Source of the DNA: Usnea hakonensis
Lineage: Eukaryota; Ascomycota; Lecanoromycetes; Lecanorales; Parmeliaceae
Direction: 5' to 3'
NCBI GenBank assembly: GCA_013423325.1
Contig: BLJB01000788.1
Span: 616-21,185, forward strand
Length of the DNA: 20,570 nucleotides
Shown: one piece after another, positions 19,987 to 20,570 of the stretch
How the letters are laid out: the number at the start of each line of letters is the position of its first letter
How positions within the stretch are numbered: the first letter of the stretch is position 1
Notes under the pieces: generated by a model
The model's database searches: none
Told to the model about the DNA's origin: nothing
What the model saw: the letters and a program-made list of their open reading frames with translations, nothing else
Translations under genes and position numbers: made by a program

Positions 19987-20570
19987 GGTTGATAGCGGCA
20001 ACGAGGCGTACGAGGTACGCAAGCGACTTAGGGTAGGGGTAGAGGGGGGTAGAGCGAACGATAGGGGTAGAGAAGATAAGGCGGTAGTAGAAGAAACGCG
20101 TTAAGAATACGTAACCTAGGCCCCTAACTAGCCGGTAGAGGGGGCGACTAATAAAAGGAACCTCGGGAGAAGCTAGATAAATAGGAAGAAATAAGCGAGT
20201 AACGCTATCGCTATATTAGAAGCTATTAAAAATATATCGTTTAGAGAGCTAAGCGCGGCCGTATAGGAAATATATATAAAGAATCTAGAAGGTATCTAGA
20301 CCTTTATTAAAGGATAGCAAATCGACCTCGAAGCCTACGCGTAGAGGGAAGTACGCAGATCCTAGAGCCTAGCAGATAGTAGGGCGAGCACTCCGACCCT
20401 CTAGGGCTCCCTAGGGGGATACTAGAGCAAAGGTAACCCCTTCACGGGGTCACTAATACAGGACTCGAGGAGAGGGCCAGCAGTACAGGCCTAGAAAGAG
20501 ATAATAGAAGAGTCTAGGCGGACAAGATAACTCCTAGTTAGAATAGAGGAGGAAGGGGAGAGGATATCTA
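19958..20570 (+). pseudogene. 5' part of a further plus-strand element ORF, running off the window
   Basis: One frame is maintained from the paired ATG codons at 19958 and 19961 to the window end. The first break is TAA at 20102, and later breaks are only TAG or TAA, consistent with mutated Gln codons. The first 48 codons are intact and lightly RIP-mutated. The product is hydrophilic and helical, for example AILEAIKNISFRELSAAV near 20205-20258 and REVRRS near 20345, ending in a Ser/Gly/Gln-rich part. It shares only a short VGVEGG word with LINE1 ORF1, so it may be ORF1 of a different LINE subfamily or another element's gag; I do not recognise it. An upstream in-frame TTG at 19916 is a less likely start. 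Confidence 0.55.

Noticed and set aside
19916..20104. A free-standing 62-codon gene starting at TTG 19916
   Set aside because: The TTG start is not credible for a fungal nuclear gene, ATG codons follow in frame at 19958 and 19961, and the frame continues past the TAA at 20102 as a damaged longer protein.
65..20570. Alternative genetic code in which TAA/TAG mean Gln, as in ciliates, since in-frame stops often fall at Gln positions
   Set aside because: Trp positions also appear as TAG/TAA, catalytic Asp are Asn, Cys and His are Tyr, and CpA/TpG are depleted outside coding parts as well. RIP explains all of these; a code change explains only the Gln sites.
1..20570. Bacterial or mitochondrial AT-rich DNA
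   Set aside because: Eukaryotic LTR and LINE retroelements with fungal-type domain structure, together with CpA-specific mutation, point to a fungal nuclear genome.
1..20570. CRISPR array, tRNA or rRNA genes
   Set aside because: No regularly spaced repeats with unique spacers, no cloverleaf with the usual T-loop sequence and no conserved rRNA stretch was seen on either strand.

Overview
The window is a solid block of dead transposable elements from the nuclear genome of a filamentous ascomycete (Pezizomycotina). Over most of its length CpA and its complement TpG are almost absent and TpA is in large excess, while CpG, CpC and CpT survive. That is the signature of repeat-induced point mutation (RIP). 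Coding frames can still be read, but they are full of TAA and TAG where Gln or Trp codons once stood. No intact host gene, tRNA or rRNA was seen.

Layout. (1) 65 to about 2860, plus strand: pol of a Ty3/gypsy chromovirus (reverse transcriptase, RNase H, integrase, chromodomain), cut on the left and followed by a non-coding tail to about 3660. (2) A large minus-strand transposase-like gene of roughly 1,100 codons, in three pieces: N-terminal 19986-18867, middle 17821-16959, C-terminal 5014 to about 3665. (3) A Ty1/copia element, 5015-16953, interrupts that gene. It has 157-bp LTRs and a 5-bp target duplication (atttc) on both sides. (4) A sequence of about 488 bp sits at the copia polypurine tract/3' LTR junction, flanked by a 13-14 bp direct repeat. 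(5) A full-length Tad1-like LINE (LINE1, 11129-16543) sits inside that sequence, flanked by a 13-bp repeat. (6) A second, 5'-truncated copy of the same LINE family (LINE2, 17822-18852) lies in the transposase gene with a 14-bp target duplication. (7) A plus-strand ORF from about 19958 runs off the right edge; it looks like the 5' part of another element and is the least RIP-damaged coding stretch.

The insertions can be peeled off in order: LINE1 went into the 488-bp sequence, that into copia, and copia into the transposase gene; LINE2 entered the same gene independently. Removing copia and LINE2 with one repeat copy each restores the minus-strand reading frame across both sites, which supports the reconstruction. 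RIP is strongest inside elements and fades near their outer edges, most clearly in the two copia LTRs, whose spared halves are opposite. The locus is best read as constitutive heterochromatin, possibly centromeric or subtelomeric, where elements have landed inside one another and been mutated. Nothing here looks able to move on its own. Family assignments rest on motifs read by eye.
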